Shown in pieces: positions 9,230 through 16,573 of a stretch of DNA of 64,000 bases. Source of the DNA: Solimonas fluminis (GTDB lineage Bacteria > Pseudomonadota > Gammaproteobacteria > Nevskiales > Nevskiaceae); NCBI RefSeq assembly GCF_002930645.1, contig NZ_PSNW01000007.1, forward strand, positions 155,303 to 219,302, read 5' to 3'. Numbering within the stretch: position 1 is the first letter of the stretch; every line of letters starts with the position of its first letter. The position numbers were made by a program, and so were the translations under genes. The notes beneath the pieces are model-generated. The model was given only the letters and a program-made list of their open reading frames with translations, searched no databases and was not told the origin of the DNA.

Positions 9230-10351
9230 TCAGAACTTGTAGATCGCCTTGACCGCCACGTTGCCCTGGTTGTCTTCAACCGACGCGCCGTCCACGAAGA
9301 CGTCGTCGTCGGACGTGTCATAGCGCACTTCGCCCAGGATCTCGAGGTTGCTGGCGACCATGTGGCCCAGCGTGAGCGTGTAGCTCTGGCCGTTGGTGTC
9401 GTCGCCCAGAACAAACGAGTCGCTGATGTCGACGTACTCGAGGCGCAGCGAGCCGCGGGTCTTGTCGCTCAGCTTCAGGTTGCCGTAGGCGGCGAGGCCC
9501 ATGACCTTCTGGTCGTCGACGCCGGCGGCGTCCGGCTTGGACACGCGGTAGTCGGCATTCAGGACGAACTGGAATGCGTCGGTGGCCTGCAGGCTGAACA
9601 CCGCATCGATCAGGGTTTCCTCCACCGGGATGGTGTTGTCGGAGGAGTGGTAGCCCACCAGCGAGAAGCTGCTCTTGGCGGAAGGAGCGATGCTGAAGCC
9701 CAGCTCAACCGTCTTCTGCGTGTCCGCATCCGGGCCCAGCAGGTTGCCCGGCGCCGGGGGCGGGACGAAGGCCAGACCGCCGAAGCCGGCGTTGGAAAGA
9801 CCGCCATAGATCGTCGCGGAACCCAGCTTGTAGCTGGCACGCACGCCGGTGTGGACCAGGGTCTGCACGTTGGTGAACAGCAGGCCGCGGGAGATGTTGG
9901 CGTTCTGGGTGTCGTTGATCACTTCCGCACCCGCGAGGGTGACGAAACGGCCGCCCATGATGGTCAGGCCACCGGTGGCGTACTGCAGGTAGGCCTGGGT
10001 GACGTTGATGTTCTGCACGCCGTCGCCGTAGGCGGCGCTCAGCGCCTTGGCATCTTCACCGGCAATGACGTTGACCAGACCGCCCGCGCCCTGCGCCGGC
10101 AGCTTGGCCAGCGTAAAGGCAGCCTGGTTGAGGTCGAACGAGTCGGAGTTGCCGTCGAACTGGCGGAACTGCAGGTCCGCGCCGGCGGGATTGTCATCAT
10201 TGAAGCTGTAGGTGTAGCTGCCGGAGATGTAGCCATCCAGCGTGACGCCCGAAGCGCCCAGCACTTCGGTCAGGGTCGGTGCAGCAGCGGAAGACATCAT
10301 CGGAAGGCAGGCGAGACCCGCCGCCGTCAACAAGCCAACGTACTTGCTCAT
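9230..10351 (-). CDS. outer-membrane beta-barrel porin, BBP2-like
   Basis: A 373-residue exported protein. After the signal peptide (MSKYVGLLTAAGLACLPM) comes a barrel starting VTLDGYISGSYTYSFND and ending NVAVKAIYKF, with the terminal phenylalanine expected of BAM substrates. The RQFDGNSDSFDLNQAAFTLA block and the overall layout fit the putative beta-barrel porin-2 family. ATG at 10351 is chosen because AAGGAG lies 5 bases upstream; in-frame codons further up have no such site. Substrate unknown. It is transcribed alone, with a terminator of its own. Confidence 0.82.
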   Translation of the reverse strand: MSKYVGLLTAAGLACLPMMSSAAAPTLTEVLGASGVTLDGYISGSYTYSFNDDNPAGADLQFRQFDGNSDSFDLNQAAFTLAKLPAQGAGGLVNVIAGEDAKALSAAYGDGVQNINVTQAYLQYATGGLTIMGGRFVTLAGAEVINDTQNANISRGLLFTNVQTLVHTGVRASYKLGSATIYGGLSNAGFGGLAFVPPPAPGNLLGPDADTQKTVELGFSIAPSAKSSFSLVGYHSSDNTIPVEETLIDAVFSLQATDAFQFVLNADYRVSKPDAAGVDDQKVMGLAAYGNLKLSDKTRGSLRLEYVDISDSFVLGDDTNGQSYTLTLGHMVASNLEILGEVRYDTSDDDVFVDGASVEDNQGNVAVKAIYKF

Positions 10352-10532
10352 AACGCTCCTTTCACACATTTTGGAATCAGTTTTCGTGAATCGGGCGTGC
10401 GGTTTTGGTGCGCACTGCCGGAATCCCCTCTCTCGCGCAAGCACCCAGATGGTGCAGAGCGGTCCGACTCTAACAGGGCTTCACAAAATTGTCATGAAAA
10501 TGAAACAGGGCCGTTCCTGGGCGCCGGAAACG

Positions 10533-10558
10533 AAAAAGGCCGGGCATCGAGCCCGGCC
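10533..10558 (-). terminator. rho-independent terminator of the cytochrome c5 gene
   Basis: On the minus strand an 8-bp stem GGCCGGGC/GCCCGGCC with a 5-base loop is followed by five T residues (10537-10533), 24 bases after the stop codon. Confidence 0.88.
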
Positions 10559-10581
10559 TTTGGGTGCCGCTGCGCCTGGAA

Positions 10582-11064
10582 TCAGACGCCGGCTTTCTTC
10601 AGCAGCGTCTCGACGGCCGCCTTGACCTCGTCATCGGACAGGTCGGGATCGCCGCCGCGGGGGGGCATCATGCCCTTGCCGGAAATGGCCTTGGCCACCA
10701 GACCGTCCAGGCCGCCTTCGGTGGCCTTGCGGGCCGACCATGCACCCTTGTCGTGCGGGGCGCCCTGGACGCCGGTCTCGTGGCAGCCGGCGCAGATCTT
10801 GGTCACCACTTCCTCGCCGGTGTAGGCGGCGCGCTGCACCTTGTTGGCCTGCTGCAGCTGCAGCAGCACGGAAGGATCGGTCACCACGGTGCCCACGGGG
10901 GCGATACGGGCATTCAGGCGATCCAGGCCGGTGGCGTCACCGTGGCCCTCGCCGTCGTCGATCAGCGCGGCGGCGCCGATGCAGATGAAGAAGATCAGGA
11001 ACAGGCCACCCATGACCTTGCCGAAATTGACGAAAAACACCTGATCGTGGTTCTTGTGCTCCAC
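10582..11064 (-). CDS. membrane-anchored cytochrome c5 family protein
   Basis: A 160-residue electron carrier. One N-terminal membrane segment (residues ~13-32, FGKVMGGLFLIFFICIGAAA) anchors it to the inner membrane with the haem domain in the periplasm. The haem motif CAGCH is at 91-95 and the distal methionine is in GKGMMPPRGG near residue 132. The family donates electrons to terminal oxidases. It stands alone with its own terminator, just before the tRNA on the opposite strand. Confidence 0.88.
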   Translation of the reverse strand: MEHKNHDQVFFVNFGKVMGGLFLIFFICIGAAALIDDGEGHGDATGLDRLNARIAPVGTVVTDPSVLLQLQQANKVQRAAYTGEEVVTKICAGCHETGVQGAPHDKGAWSARKATEGGLDGLVAKAISGKGMMPPRGGDPDLSDDEVKAAVETLLKKAGV

Positions 11065-11215
11065 GGACGACTCCCTGAATGGCGTGGCTATATGGCTTTT
11101 GCGGCGCGGGAGTATAGCCGGTGCCGGCTTTTACGGGTATCCTTGCCGGCCCCACCCGCCCCCGCCCACGTCCCGTGGCTCGGCTCCCTTCAGGGCGGTA
11201 TCGGGACCATATCAC

Positions 11216-11292
11216 GCGCCCGTAGCTCAGCTGGATAGAGTGCCGGTTTCCGAAACCGTAGGTCGCAGGTTCGAATCCTGCCGGGCGCGCCA
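11216..11292 (+). tRNA. tRNA-Arg (anticodon CCG)
   Basis: All four arms can be folded. The acceptor stem GCGCCCG pairs with CGGGCGC, the D arm is GCTC/GAGT, the anticodon loop TTCCGAA carries CCG, and the T arm GCAGG-TTCGAAT-CCTGC is canonical. The discriminator is G and CCA is encoded. The first pair of the anticodon stem is a C-T mismatch. Such tRNA genes are common integration sites, and the stress module starts about 440 bases downstream. Confidence 0.95.
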
Positions 11293-11379
11293 AATCTGCT
11301 TCTCCCTCCAAACCCGCCCCCGGCGGGAGCCGAGCCTGCGACCAGTCGAAGGAAAGGTTCGACTGCCCTCACAGCGGGT

Positions 11380-11407
11380 GGCATCGCTGCCGCAAGGCAG
11401 CGATGCC
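11380..11407 (+). repeat. perfect 12-bp hairpin with GCAA tetraloop
   Basis: GGCATCGCTGCC (11380-11391) and its exact complement (11396-11407) enclose GCAA, a GNRA-type loop. No T-run follows, so it is not a canonical terminator; it could be a structured 3' end of the tRNA transcript or a REP-like unit. Confidence 0.6.
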
Positions 11408-11463
11408 GAAGCGTTGAGTCGGGCTTGCCGTGGAAAGCCTTGAATGCACTTCCTGCCGGCGAA

Positions 11464-11538
11464 TGCCCGGCCATGGAATGCTGGGCCGGCTAAGGCATGA
11501 CTCGATGTCATGCCGAAGTAAGCCACCCTGGGCTGGGG
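11464..11538 (-). repeat. dispersed intergenic repeat, copy 1
   Basis: The reverse complement of this segment aligns over about 70 bases with 52131-52192, including GGCATGACATCGAGTC and TCCATGGC. The core GGCATGAC-TCGAT-GTCATGCC (11494-11514) is an 8-bp inverted repeat. Both copies read as RHDIESCLSR if translated, which is a trap for gene callers. Confidence 0.75.
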
Positions 11539-11731
11539 ATGGATCAGGGCGCTGCAGTCTCGCCAGATCCCCGGAGTCCGAGGGACAGGACAGCCGAGTC
11601 ATCCTGCCACGCTTGCCAAATCAAAGATTTAGAGTCCGCCCATCATGACCGCCGTGCGGCCGCGCCCGGCCTGGAACAAATGCATGTTCGAGAGGAGCTG
11701 TTCTCCGAGCTGCGCCACGAAGCGCTGACGA

Positions 11732-12358
11732 TCAGGGCAGCGGATCTTGGGACGCCACGGGTGCCTCCTGTGGATCTGGCCGCCTGGCAACGGATGCTGA
11801 AACCATGGGCGCAGGTTGCTCGGTTTCGCGCAAGCTGACCGGCATGTTCTGCAGCCGTCTGTAGAGCTGCATCTGTCGGCGCAGCGGCCACCAGTCATAG
11901 AGATAAATCTCCAGAGGGCGCCACATCGCCACCCATCCGACAATGGTGAGGCTTTGGTGCAGCAGTTCGCCAATGCTGCCTCGGGGTGCGGCCGCAAAGA
12001 AACTGCCGAGGGCCAGGCAGACAAACAGGAACCCGATGCCGATCAACAGACTGGCGCGCCCCTGACGAAGCAAATCCCGCAGTTGCAAGGCGGCGAGGCG
12101 GCTCCGCTCACCAAAGTAATGGGACAAACCTTCGCGCACATATGCCTGGGCCGCCGGAGTAGCGGCTTCACCTCGCAGGTGGATTATCAGCTCCAGGGGT
12201 GAATTCTCGGGCAGTTCCTGAGCCCAGCTGACCAGATAGTGCTCGGCATGCTGGTCGAGATCACGCTCGTAGAAAGGAGCAGGGTCCATGGAGTTGAACA
12301 GCTGGGCAAGACTGGAAAGCGAAATTTCCATCCGTTGCAGGACCGCGGCGTTCATCAT
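11732..12358 (-). CDS. hypothetical inner-membrane protein of the stress module
   Basis: A 208-residue protein I cannot assign to a named family. The N-terminal half is soluble and acidic (FYERDLDQHAEHYLVSWAQE). Two hydrophobic segments follow, near residues 105-125 (ASLLIGIGFLFVCLALGSFF) and 132-148 (LHQSLTIVGWVAMW), and the C-terminus is a charged, Pro-rich tail. The RPLEIYLYDWWPLRRQ block after the second segment is striking. It starts one base after the thioredoxin stop codon with no Shine-Dalgarno site, so it is probably translated by coupling. It is the last gene of the operon. Confidence 0.75.
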   Translation of the reverse strand: MMNAAVLQRMEISLSSLAQLFNSMDPAPFYERDLDQHAEHYLVSWAQELPENSPLELIIHLRGEAATPAAQAYVREGLSHYFGERSRLAALQLRDLLRQGRASLLIGIGFLFVCLALGSFFAAAPRGSIGELLHQSLTIVGWVAMWRPLEIYLYDWWPLRRQMQLYRRLQNMPVSLRETEQPAPMVSASVARRPDPQEAPVASQDPLP

Positions 12359-12359
12359 T

Positions 12360-12782
12360 TCACCCGGACAGGGCCAGGCATTCCAGTTCGGAATGGCTCA
12401 AGACGCCGGCTTGCATCCGCACCAGGCGACCGTTCCGGAACAGAACGAAGCTGGGAATGCTGCGTATTCCGTAGCGCTGCGCCAGGGCAGGCTGAGCTTC
12501 GGTGTCCACCTTGAGAACGATCGCCTGGCCCGCAAGGCGACCGGCGGCTTTGGCAACTTCTGGCGCCGCCGTCCGGCAGGGGCCGCACCAGGGGGCCCAG
12601 AAGTCCACCAGCACGGGGACCAGGGCCTCGTTCGCGATGTCATCGAAGAGAGCCGAGTCCACGTCGATCGGCACGGACAGCGCCGGCAGAGGTTGCCGGC
12701 AGGCGCCGCAGCGGCCGGTATCCGCCAGATGCCGGGCAGGGATGCGGTTGCGGGTTCCGCAATGGGAGCAGGTTCGTATCAT
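12360..12782 (-). CDS. trxC: thioredoxin 2 (TrxC) with N-terminal zinc motif
   Basis: A 140-residue disulfide reductase. The N-terminus holds the two CxxC pairs of thioredoxin 2 (C5/C8 and C25/C28), which bind zinc, and the thioredoxin fold carries the active site WCGPC at 65-69 and the cis-proline segment IRSIPSFVLF. In E. coli TrxC belongs to the oxidative-stress response. Here it lies between a DksA-like gene and a membrane protein in a stress operon. ATG at 12782 gives the family start MIRTCSHCGTRN. Confidence 0.92.
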   Translation of the reverse strand: MIRTCSHCGTRNRIPARHLADTGRCGACRQPLPALSVPIDVDSALFDDIANEALVPVLVDFWAPWCGPCRTAAPEVAKAAGRLAGQAIVLKVDTEAQPALAQRYGIRSIPSFVLFRNGRLVRMQAGVLSHSELECLALSG

Positions 12783-12817
12783 GGGCAGTTCCGGCAGGTC
12801 TTCGCGGCTGGGCGGAC

Positions 12818-13159
12818 TCAGTGCGAGGGCCGATGTTCCTCGCAGTTGCGACAGCGCGTCGCCGCGGGCAAGACCTTCAGCCGGGCCACATCGATGGCCT
12901 GGCCGCAATCCTCGCACAGCTCGCCCTGCTGCTTTGATAAGCGCTCGATGGCGCGGTCCAGCTGCGCCAGCGTCGCTCTTGCGGCCGCTTCAAGCTTCTC
13001 GACCACAGGATCGTTCTGGCACTGCTGAATCTGCTCCGAGAAGTCCGGGGATACCGGATCCTCGCGGTGCTGACGCAAGGACTCAAGACGTGCCAGCTGA
13101 TCGGTCATGCGGCCGCGCTCAGCCTCCAGAAACCTCATTCTGTCAAAGCTCGACGGCAT
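12818..13159 (-). CDS. DksA/TraR family C4 zinc-finger protein
   Basis: A 113-residue protein: a coiled-coil N-terminal half (MRFLEAERGRMTDQLARLES) and a C-terminal zinc finger with CEDCGQAID then TRCRNC. Family members enter the secondary channel of RNA polymerase and tune transcription under stress. AAAGGAGG lies 5 bases before the ATG at 13159, which settles the start. It sits between hsp20 and trxC on the same strand. Shorter than DksA itself (151 residues). Confidence 0.88.
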   Translation of the reverse strand: MPSSFDRMRFLEAERGRMTDQLARLESLRQHREDPVSPDFSEQIQQCQNDPVVEKLEAAARATLAQLDRAIERLSKQQGELCEDCGQAIDVARLKVLPAATRCRNCEEHRPSH

Positions 13160-13220
13160 GCAGGCCTCCTTTGCGGAGCCGGGAAGGGAACCGCAGGGGC
13201 GGCGCCCCTCCCGGCCCGAC

Positions 13221-13646
13221 CTACTCGACCGTGATGCTCTTGGCGGCGGCGGGCTTGGCCTCTGCACGCGGGAGGTGCACGGAGACCACGCCGTCCTTGC
13301 ACTCGGCCTTGATCTGGTCCACTTTCACGTCGTCGGGCACCGAGAAGCTGCGGGAGAATCGGCCGTAGGAGCGTTCGATGCGGTGGTACTTCTCGCCTTT
13401 GTTTTCCTTTTCACTGCTGCGCTCGCCGGAAAGCGTAAGCATGCCGTTGGCCAGGTCCAGCTTGATGTCTTCCTTCTTCAGGCCGGGAAGTTCCGCCTTG
13501 ACCAGGTATTCGCGTTCGTTCTCGGTGATATCCACCACCGGCGCCCACTCGGCCAGATCGCTGCCCTGGGGGCGTGCGATTCCGCGGGAAAGGCGGGTCA
13601 TCAGGTCTTCCATCTCACGGAAGGGGTTCCACTGGGTCAGTTGCAT
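13221..13646 (-). CDS. Hsp20/alpha-crystallin family small heat-shock protein
   Basis: A 141-residue ATP-independent holdase. The alpha-crystallin domain runs from WAPVVDITENEREYLVKAEL to FSVPDDVKVDQIKAECKDGV and is followed by the short C-terminal tail with ITVE. The N-terminal NPFREMEDLMTRLSRG is typical. GGAGATC lies just before ATG 13646. An FNR-type box is centred 77 bases upstream. It heads a four-gene run with the DksA-like protein, TrxC and the membrane protein. Confidence 0.93.
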   Translation of the reverse strand: MQLTQWNPFREMEDLMTRLSRGIARPQGSDLAEWAPVVDITENEREYLVKAELPGLKKEDIKLDLANGMLTLSGERSSEKENKGEKYHRIERSYGRFSRSFSVPDDVKVDQIKAECKDGVVSVHLPRAEAKPAAAKSITVE

Positions 13647-13715
13647 GTCGATCTCCGTTGGCTGTCCGGCTATCGAGCCGGGAGCCCAGTTTCGCTCCGG
13701 GGCCCTCCCCGGGCA

Positions 13716-13729
13716 TTGATGCAGGTCAA
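13716..13729. promoter_or_regulatory. FNR/Anr-type box upstream of hsp20
   Basis: The sequence TTGAT-GCAG-GTCAA differs from the FNR consensus TTGAT-N4-ATCAA at one position. On the minus strand its centre lies 77 bases before the hsp20 start. The hexamer at the class II position (GAAACT) is a poor -10, so the promoter geometry is less clear than at the sigma-factor gene. Confidence 0.6.
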
Positions 13730-13946
13730 TTGCGCGCCACGCAGACCGGCCAAGGTGAAGCACGAATATCCGCTGGCTGCCGGGGTCACTCATCCGTGCG
13801 GCCGCCTCCGGCAGATGGCGGAGGAACATCCCGAAGCTCTGGCTGATACGCGGTTCTGGTCCAGCGTGGCGGAGGGACGCGATACCGGTGCGCTTCTCAC
13901 AGAGGCCTGGTCGGAATCCCCCTGCCGTACCGCCACCTGCCCATGG

Positions 13947-14957
13947 CTATGGCGACGGGCGAGCCGAGAACGGATCCACGCTGGCCGCTGCGCGCTCCCT
14001 GGCCTTCGAAATTCCACAAGCTCCGCGGGACCGTCGGCGCTTGCACGTCACCCCTGGCGCAGCACCGGCGCGCGCATCCATGGACCGGATTCGTGACCCT
14101 CCGGTCGGCACAGGACGGTCGTTCAGCTCCAGCGCCTCGCGGACGCGACCCATCGCTCGGTTCTGAATCTGACGGACGCGTTCGACACTGATGCCGTAAC
14201 GTGCACCCAGTGCGGCGAGGCTAAGTGCCGGCTCGCTGAGCCAGCGGCTTACCAGGATATCGCGTGAACGAGAATCGAGGCTGGCGATGGCCGCACGTAG
14301 CCGCGGTGCGTCCCTCCGTTCCGACTCCGCCTCCTCCAGGAGGCAGAGCGGATCGCGGCGATCCACCGGATGCCAGCCGGATCCATCCTTCATGTCGATG
14401 TCGAGCGACACATCTGACCCCGCCAGGCGTTCACGCATGTCATGCAATTCCTCCAGCGACACATTCAGATTCCGGGCGAGTGCTTCCTGCTGTCCTTCCT
14501 CGCTGGCCCCCTCCAATGTCGCCAGCTGCTGCCTCCTGAAGAACAGCTTGCGCTGGGCCTTGGTGGTGGCGCGGCGCACGATCTGCCAGTGGCGCAGGAT
14601 GTATTCATGGATCTCCGAGCGGATCCAATGGGTGGCATAACTGATCAGACGGACCCCACAAGCAGGATCAAAGCGGCGGATCGCCTTCAGCAGGCCGGCG
14701 GTGCCCTCCTGCACCAGATCGGGCAGGGGCAGGCCATAGCCGATGTAGCGCCGTGCCAGCCAGACGACGTACCGCAAGTTTGACAAAGCCAGCTGCTGAG
14801 CTGCCTCGGCATCATCCTCCTGCGCGCGCTTCGCCAGCTCCATTTCGCGCTCACCTTCCAGCAGTGGCGTGGCGTATATCGCCTGCAGGAAAGCATCGAA
14901 GCCCTCCGCGCGTGAGCCGGCAAAGGGTACCGCCAGCGGCATCAGGGTAGTGATCAT
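13947..14957 (-). CDS. RpoH-like (sigma-32 type) alternative sigma factor with C-terminal extension
   Basis: A 336-residue sigma-70 family protein. Region 2 (SNLRYVVWLARRYIGYGLPL to RLISYATHWIRSEIHEYILR) and the RpoH-box equivalent ATTKAQRKLFFRRQQ mark it as heat-shock type. Region 4 ends with LGARYGISVERVRQIQNRAM. About 58 residues follow region 4 (from ~278), Arg/Ala-rich and unlike the family, which normally stops there. AGGAG lies 8 bases before ATG 14957. It is probably an accessory sigma factor for this stress module rather than the main RpoH, which is normally next to ftsX. It shares an upstream region with the channel gene. Confidence 0.88.
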   Translation of the reverse strand: MITTLMPLAVPFAGSRAEGFDAFLQAIYATPLLEGEREMELAKRAQEDDAEAAQQLALSNLRYVVWLARRYIGYGLPLPDLVQEGTAGLLKAIRRFDPACGVRLISYATHWIRSEIHEYILRHWQIVRRATTKAQRKLFFRRQQLATLEGASEEGQQEALARNLNVSLEELHDMRERLAGSDVSLDIDMKDGSGWHPVDRRDPLCLLEEAESERRDAPRLRAAIASLDSRSRDILVSRWLSEPALSLAALGARYGISVERVRQIQNRAMGRVREALELNDRPVPTGGSRIRSMDARAGAAPGVTCKRRRSRGACGISKARERAAASVDPFSARPSP

Positions 14958-15006
14958 GGAGCGATCTCCTTTACGGCGAGGCTAGGCTCATCCGCCTGCT
15001 CCGGCA

Positions 15007-15020
15007 TTGACCTGGATCAG
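15007..15020. promoter_or_regulatory. FNR/Anr-type box between the sigma factor and K+ channel genes
   Basis: TTGAC-CTGG-ATCAG matches TTGAT-N4-ATCAA at 8 of 10 defined positions. On the minus strand TAGCCT begins 29 bases from the box centre, exactly where a -10 hexamer sits at a class II (-41.5) FNR promoter, so the sigma-factor gene is the likely target. Confidence 0.6.
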
Positions 15021-15080
15021 GGCCAATGGCCTCGGGGAAACCGCATCCTGAGGGCCCATGCCTGTCAGGGGACCTTCACG

Positions 15081-15581
15081 ATGATCGGAACCGCCACGCC
15101 GGACCTGTTCCAGGCCCTGGCCTCTTCGTCCTATTGGCTGGCGGGTGTCGCGACGGTGACGCTGGTTGCTCTCAGCGTGGTGCTTCATTTCGAGGGCATG
15201 GACGCCCTCAGCCGCTCAATTGGCAACTGGCGCGTGCCTACCCGCGCGCGCATGGTGCTCGTGGTGTTCTTCCTCATCGGACTGCATAGCGTCGAGATCT
15301 GGATGTTCGGCATCGGCATCCATGGCCTCTCCGGAATGCCGGGACTGCAGGCACCCCGGCATCTGCCGCCGCTGAAGCTGCTGGATACGATCTATCTCTC
15401 GGCCATCACCTATACCACCGTGGGCTATGGCGACCTGGTGCCGCACGGCCCGCTGCGGTTGGTTCTTGCCAGCGAGGCTCTGACCGGCCTGGTGATGATC
15501 ACCTGGTCAGCTTCCTTTACCTACCTGGAGATGGAGCGCTATTGGCGTCCCCAAAGACGCCGGCGCGAGCGGCGGCATTAG
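15081..15581 (+). CDS. two-pore-helix ion channel family protein (K+ channel)
   Basis: A 166-residue membrane protein with membrane segments near residues 15-35 and 55-77, then a pore helix and the potassium selectivity filter TTVGYGDLVP near residue 113, then a last membrane segment (LASEALTGLVMITWSASFTY). The C-terminus is a short basic tail, with no RCK or cyclic-nucleotide domain. It is divergent from the sigma-factor gene and may respond to the same FNR-type box. Gating and role are unknown. Confidence 0.85.
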   Translation: MIGTATPDLFQALASSSYWLAGVATVTLVALSVVLHFEGMDALSRSIGNWRVPTRARMVLVVFFLIGLHSVEIWMFGIGIHGLSGMPGLQAPRHLPPLKLLDTIYLSAITYTTVGYGDLVPHGPLRLVLASEALTGLVMITWSASFTYLEMERYWRPQRRRRERRH

Positions 15582-15762
15582 AGCGCTTATCTGCAGGCGG
15601 CAGCCGCGAGCGCGACGCCCAAACCAACGACCGGTCGAGCCGGCGCGACCCGTAACGCGAGTGGCTCAGCCGCGAGCGAAGGATACTGTCACCGGACAGC
15701 GCCGACGGATCGCCGCAGGCCCAGGCAGGCGCAAAGCCCTGCCCGGGCCCAGCGCATCGGCC

Positions 15763-16509
15763 TCAGGGGCAACCGTTCCCCTCCACCGCAACGCCGGCCG
15801 GCGTCGCCGGGCATTGGTCGGTGCCGTCCTTGACGCCATCGCTGTCGCTGTCCGCGCCGCAATCCCTGCGCTGGCCGGCCGGATCCACCACGGCCACCGG
15901 GCATTCGGCGGCCGGGGCGGTGTCGAAGCCTCCCTCGCGCAGGAAATACAGCGGCACCTGCAGGCCGACATTGACGCGGTAATCCAGCAGCCAGTCCTCG
16001 CCGCTGACAGACTTGTCGTTGACCTGCAGCTGGGCACGCGCCTCCGTGCGCAAGGCCAAGCCGTACCAGGGCAGCGGGAACAGCAGGCCGGCGCCGGCAC
16101 TGGCACCGACGTGCAGGTCTTCGTCGCCATCCACATCCTCGTTGATCAGGCCGACGCCGCCGAGCACCAGCGGCGTGAACGCCGGCAACGCGGCGATGCC
16201 GGCGTCGGTCGAGGCGTAGTGATGCACCCAATCCACGAACAGCGCGGTCTGGTAGTCCTTGCGGCCGTCCACGTCGCGCTCGCGGCCCACGTCGAACAGG
16301 CTGACTTCCAGCGCGTTGTTGCGGCCGTAGTCCAGCGGCAGGCCGACATTGACCTGCAGGCCGCGCCCGTCATCGGAATCGCGGGCGCTGTCGGAAATCT
16401 CGTGTCCGTAGTAGATGCCGGCGTACGGGATGTCGTAACCGGCAGTAGTCACCGCGAAGGCGGGCGCGGTGCAGAGCCCTGCGAGCAGGGCCATGGTCTT
16501 CAGCTTCAT
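15763..16509 (-). CDS. YfaZ-like outer-membrane barrel ending in a thrombospondin type-3 repeat
   Basis: A 248-residue exported protein. The signal peptide (MKLKTMALLAGLCTAPAFA) is followed by a small barrel (YAGIYYGHEISDS to RVNVGLQVPLYFLREGG). The C-terminus has a calcium-binding type-3 repeat, DSDSDGVKDGTDQCPATPAG. Such repeats normally link a barrel to a peptidoglycan-binding OmpA domain; here the reading frame stops after the first repeat and no OmpA domain is found beyond it in any frame. It may be a truncated OmpA-like protein or a natural short form. Confidence 0.72.
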   Translation of the reverse strand: MKLKTMALLAGLCTAPAFAVTTAGYDIPYAGIYYGHEISDSARDSDDGRGLQVNVGLPLDYGRNNALEVSLFDVGRERDVDGRKDYQTALFVDWVHHYASTDAGIAALPAFTPLVLGGVGLINEDVDGDEDLHVGASAGAGLLFPLPWYGLALRTEARAQLQVNDKSVSGEDWLLDYRVNVGLQVPLYFLREGGFDTAPAAECPVAVVDPAGQRRDCGADSDSDGVKDGTDQCPATPAGVAVEGNGCP

Positions 16510-16573
16510 TGCTTCCCCCTGCGCGCCGGCATCCCTGCCGGCGCACGAATGTTGTCGTTGGGCTGCCCCTGCC

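Larger units (their letters stand above)
11293..11731. other. 439-base intergenic region after tRNA-Arg, rich in hairpins
   Basis: No convincing gene is present. It holds a small hairpin GTCGAA/TTCGAC at about 11346-11363, the GCAA-loop hairpin at 11380-11407, and one copy of a dispersed repeat at 11464-11538. No repeat of the tRNA 3' end (an attachment-site signature) was seen further along. Confidence 0.6.

Noticed and set aside
11369-11602. Small minus ORF with RHDIESCLSRPSIPWPG
   Set aside because: It is the dispersed repeat read as protein; the same peptide-like reading occurs in the repeat at 52 kb, with no start signal.
11293-15600. Integrative element with attachment sites at tRNA-Arg
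   Set aside because: No integrase and no repeat of the tRNA 3' end was found, so only a position-based suggestion is kept as part of a finding.
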